Assembly: GCA_021811025.1 (NCBI GenBank)
Contig: JAJZPX010000121.1
Location: forward strand, 1-6,295
Length of the DNA: 6,295 nucleotides
Direction of reading: 5' to 3'
Source: Actinomycetes bacterium
Lineage (GTDB): Bacteria; Actinomycetota; Coriobacteriia; Anaerosomatales; JAJZPX01
How positions within the stretch are numbered: the stretch's first letter is position 1; every line of letters starts with the position of its first letter. Positions 5,376 to 6,295 of the stretch are shown piece by piece. A program made the translations under genes and the position numbers. Under the pieces are notes generated by a model that was given only the letters and a program-made list of their open reading frames with translations, searched no databases and had not been told where the DNA came from.

Positions 5376-6224
5376 TCAGTGCACCGCGGGCGCCGGCTCC
5401 ATCGCCCAATCCACGCTGCGCGCCCACTCCTCGAGCGTCTTGAGGACCGGGAGCAGCCGGCGTAGCCTGTCGAGGTCGGCGATCTCCGGCGAGGCCGCCG
5501 GCGCGGGCACGCCGGCGGGAGGCGCGAGCCGCTCGTAGCGGACGGGTCGCCCGAGCGCCCGCCCGAGCACCTCGGCCACCTCGTTCATCGAGAGAGCGTC
5601 GCCTGCGATGAGCGTTGTGGTTTGCAGCCAGTCTCCGGGCTCGCGGAGCGCGAGAGCGACGAACCGCCCGATGTCGTCGACGGCGATGTACTGATGCGCC
5701 GCGTCCGGCGGCTCGAAGCCCCTGAGGACCCCCGCCGCCAGGTCGTCGCGCTGCCACAGGAAGTTCTCCATGAAGGTGCACGGGCGGAAGATCGTCCACT
5801 CCAGCCCGCTGTCGCGAAGGTAGCGCTCGAGCTCGGGTTTCGAGCGAACGTAATCCAGCCGCGGGCTCTGCTCCCCCGCGCCTATCACGGAGGAGTACAC
5901 GAAGTGCTCCACGCCCGCCGCCTTCGCCGCGTCGACGATGTTGCGGCCCTCCGTCACCTCGCCCTCGATGCCCGCCTCGCGGTACGTCTGCACGCTGTGC
6001 ACGCCGTAGCAGCCGCGGATCGCCTGATCGAGGGACGCGCGGTCCAGCAGATCGCCGACGACGAGCTCGGCGCCGAGGCCGGCGAGAGCGCGCGCGGCGT
6101 CGGTGTCCGGATGCCTCGTGAGCGCGCGCACCGTCCAGCCGTCCTCGAGCAGATGCCTGGCCGAAGCGCCGCCCTGATGCCCGGTCGCGCCGCAAACGAG
6201 GATCGTCTTGCCGCTGGGATCCAT
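5376..6224 (-). CDS. NmrA-like NAD(P)-binding protein (atypical SDR)
   Basis: 282 residues, cytosolic. The N-terminus is a Rossmann fold with the loop CGATGHQGG (11-19) and TRHP (36-39) after strand 2. The Arg there favours NADP(H). Other family signs are VVGDLLD (55-61), VEHFVYSSV (105-113), YVRSK (125-129), SGLEWTIFRPCTFMENF (139-155) and YIAVDDIG (179-186), in the order expected for NmrA/HSCARG-type proteins. Members act as NADPH redox sensors or as reductases (isoflavone-reductase-like, azoreductase-like); the substrate here is unknown. The Tyr-x3-Lys at 125-129 keeps the SDR catalytic spacing, so catalysis remains possible. ATG 6224 has a strong GGAGG six bases upstream. The upstream 71 bp to the window edge show no obvious promoter, so it may be internal to a longer operon. 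Confidence is high for the family and low for the function. Confidence 0.87.
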   Translation of the reverse strand: MDPSGKTILVCGATGHQGGASARHLLEDGWTVRALTRHPDTDAARALAGLGAELVVGDLLDRASLDQAIRGCYGVHSVQTYREAGIEGEVTEGRNIVDAAKAAGVEHFVYSSVIGAGEQSPRLDYVRSKPELERYLRDSGLEWTIFRPCTFMENFLWQRDDLAAGVLRGFEPPDAAHQYIAVDDIGRFVALALREPGDWLQTTTLIAGDALSMNEVAEVLGRALGRPVRYERLAPPAGVPAPAASPEIADLDRLRRLLPVLKTLEEWARSVDWAMEPAPAVH

Positions 6225-6230
6225 CTCACA

Positions 6231-6240
6231 CCTCCGGAGG
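6231..6240 (-). promoter_or_regulatory. Ribosome binding site of the NmrA-like gene, within a palindrome
   Basis: GGAGG (6235-6231) lies six bases before ATG 6224 and forms half of the perfect palindrome CCTCCGGAGG (6240-6231). The ribosome site is therefore strong. The palindrome has no loop and so would not fold by itself as a hairpin. Confidence 0.6.
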
Positions 6241-6295
6241 TCGCCTGCGCGGTTCGTACCCCGTCCCGCGCCGGGCCGGCCTCGGCCAGTACTAG

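Noticed and set aside
4462..6195. Extending the Ada protein upstream to 577 residues
   Set aside because: The extra N-terminal part is Arg/Ala-rich, out of frame with the clear NmrA-like gene, and contains no zinc-binding Ada domain. Homology starts right after ATG 5313.
6241..6295. A tRNA or promoter in the right-edge spacer (contains GGTTCGTACCCC)
   Set aside because: The GGTTCG stretch recalls a T-loop, but no matching acceptor stem, anticodon arm or CCA context can be built, and no -35/-10 pair is convincing.
1..6295. A hidden defence system, mobile element, CRISPR array or biosynthetic cluster
   Set aside because: No direct-repeat array, terminal inverted repeats, transposase/integrase motifs, nuclease or NTPase motifs, or carrier-protein domains were found on either strand. 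All long credible frames belong to known enzyme families or to the one exported protein.

Overview
This 6.3 kb window is bacterial and very GC-rich (about 70-80% in hand-counted lines between 600 and 6200). G/C-ending codons, SpoIIE-type PP2C signalling, a GTG start and TAnnnT-type -10 boxes fit a high-GC actinomycetote (Thermoleophilia- or Rubrobacter-like lineages would be my guess). No rRNA or marker gene is present to settle this.

Layout from left to right. Bases 1-492 (minus strand) hold the 5' part of a gene for an exported protein of unknown function. It has a clear signal peptide and an excellent sigma-70-like promoter (526-554), and it runs off the left edge. Bases 599-1108 (plus) hold a GNAT acetyltransferase whose recognisable homology stops abruptly at residue 144. 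Its last 25 residues are read from the antisense of the next gene. From 1027 to the right edge, five genes all lie on the minus strand. In transcription order they are: an NmrA-like NAD(P)-binding protein (6224-5376); an Ada-type AraC-HTH/O6-methylguanine-DNA methyltransferase fusion (5313-4462); a membrane-anchored RsbU/SpoIIE-type serine phosphatase (4436-3363); a classical SDR oxidoreductase with an unusual C-terminal helical extension of about 130 residues (3314-2112); and a CysM-like PLP cysteine synthase (2025-1027). Gaps between them are 62, 25, 48 and 86 bp. The ada-phosphatase pair (25 bp) is the best candidate for co-transcription. The other gaps are large enough for their own promoters or terminators, and a GC hairpin follows the SDR gene.

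Taken together these are accessory metabolic, repair and signalling genes: alkylation repair, cysteine synthesis, two Rossmann oxidoreductase-fold proteins and a general-stress-type phosphatase. A stress theme can be imagined, but the sequence does not prove one pathway. I see no CRISPR array, insertion sequence, tRNA, rRNA, phage gene or toxin-antitoxin pair, and no convincing new multi-gene system. The points most worth a second look are the truncated GNAT/cysM convergent junction, the SDR C-terminal extension, and the compositionally different exported-protein gene at the left edge.
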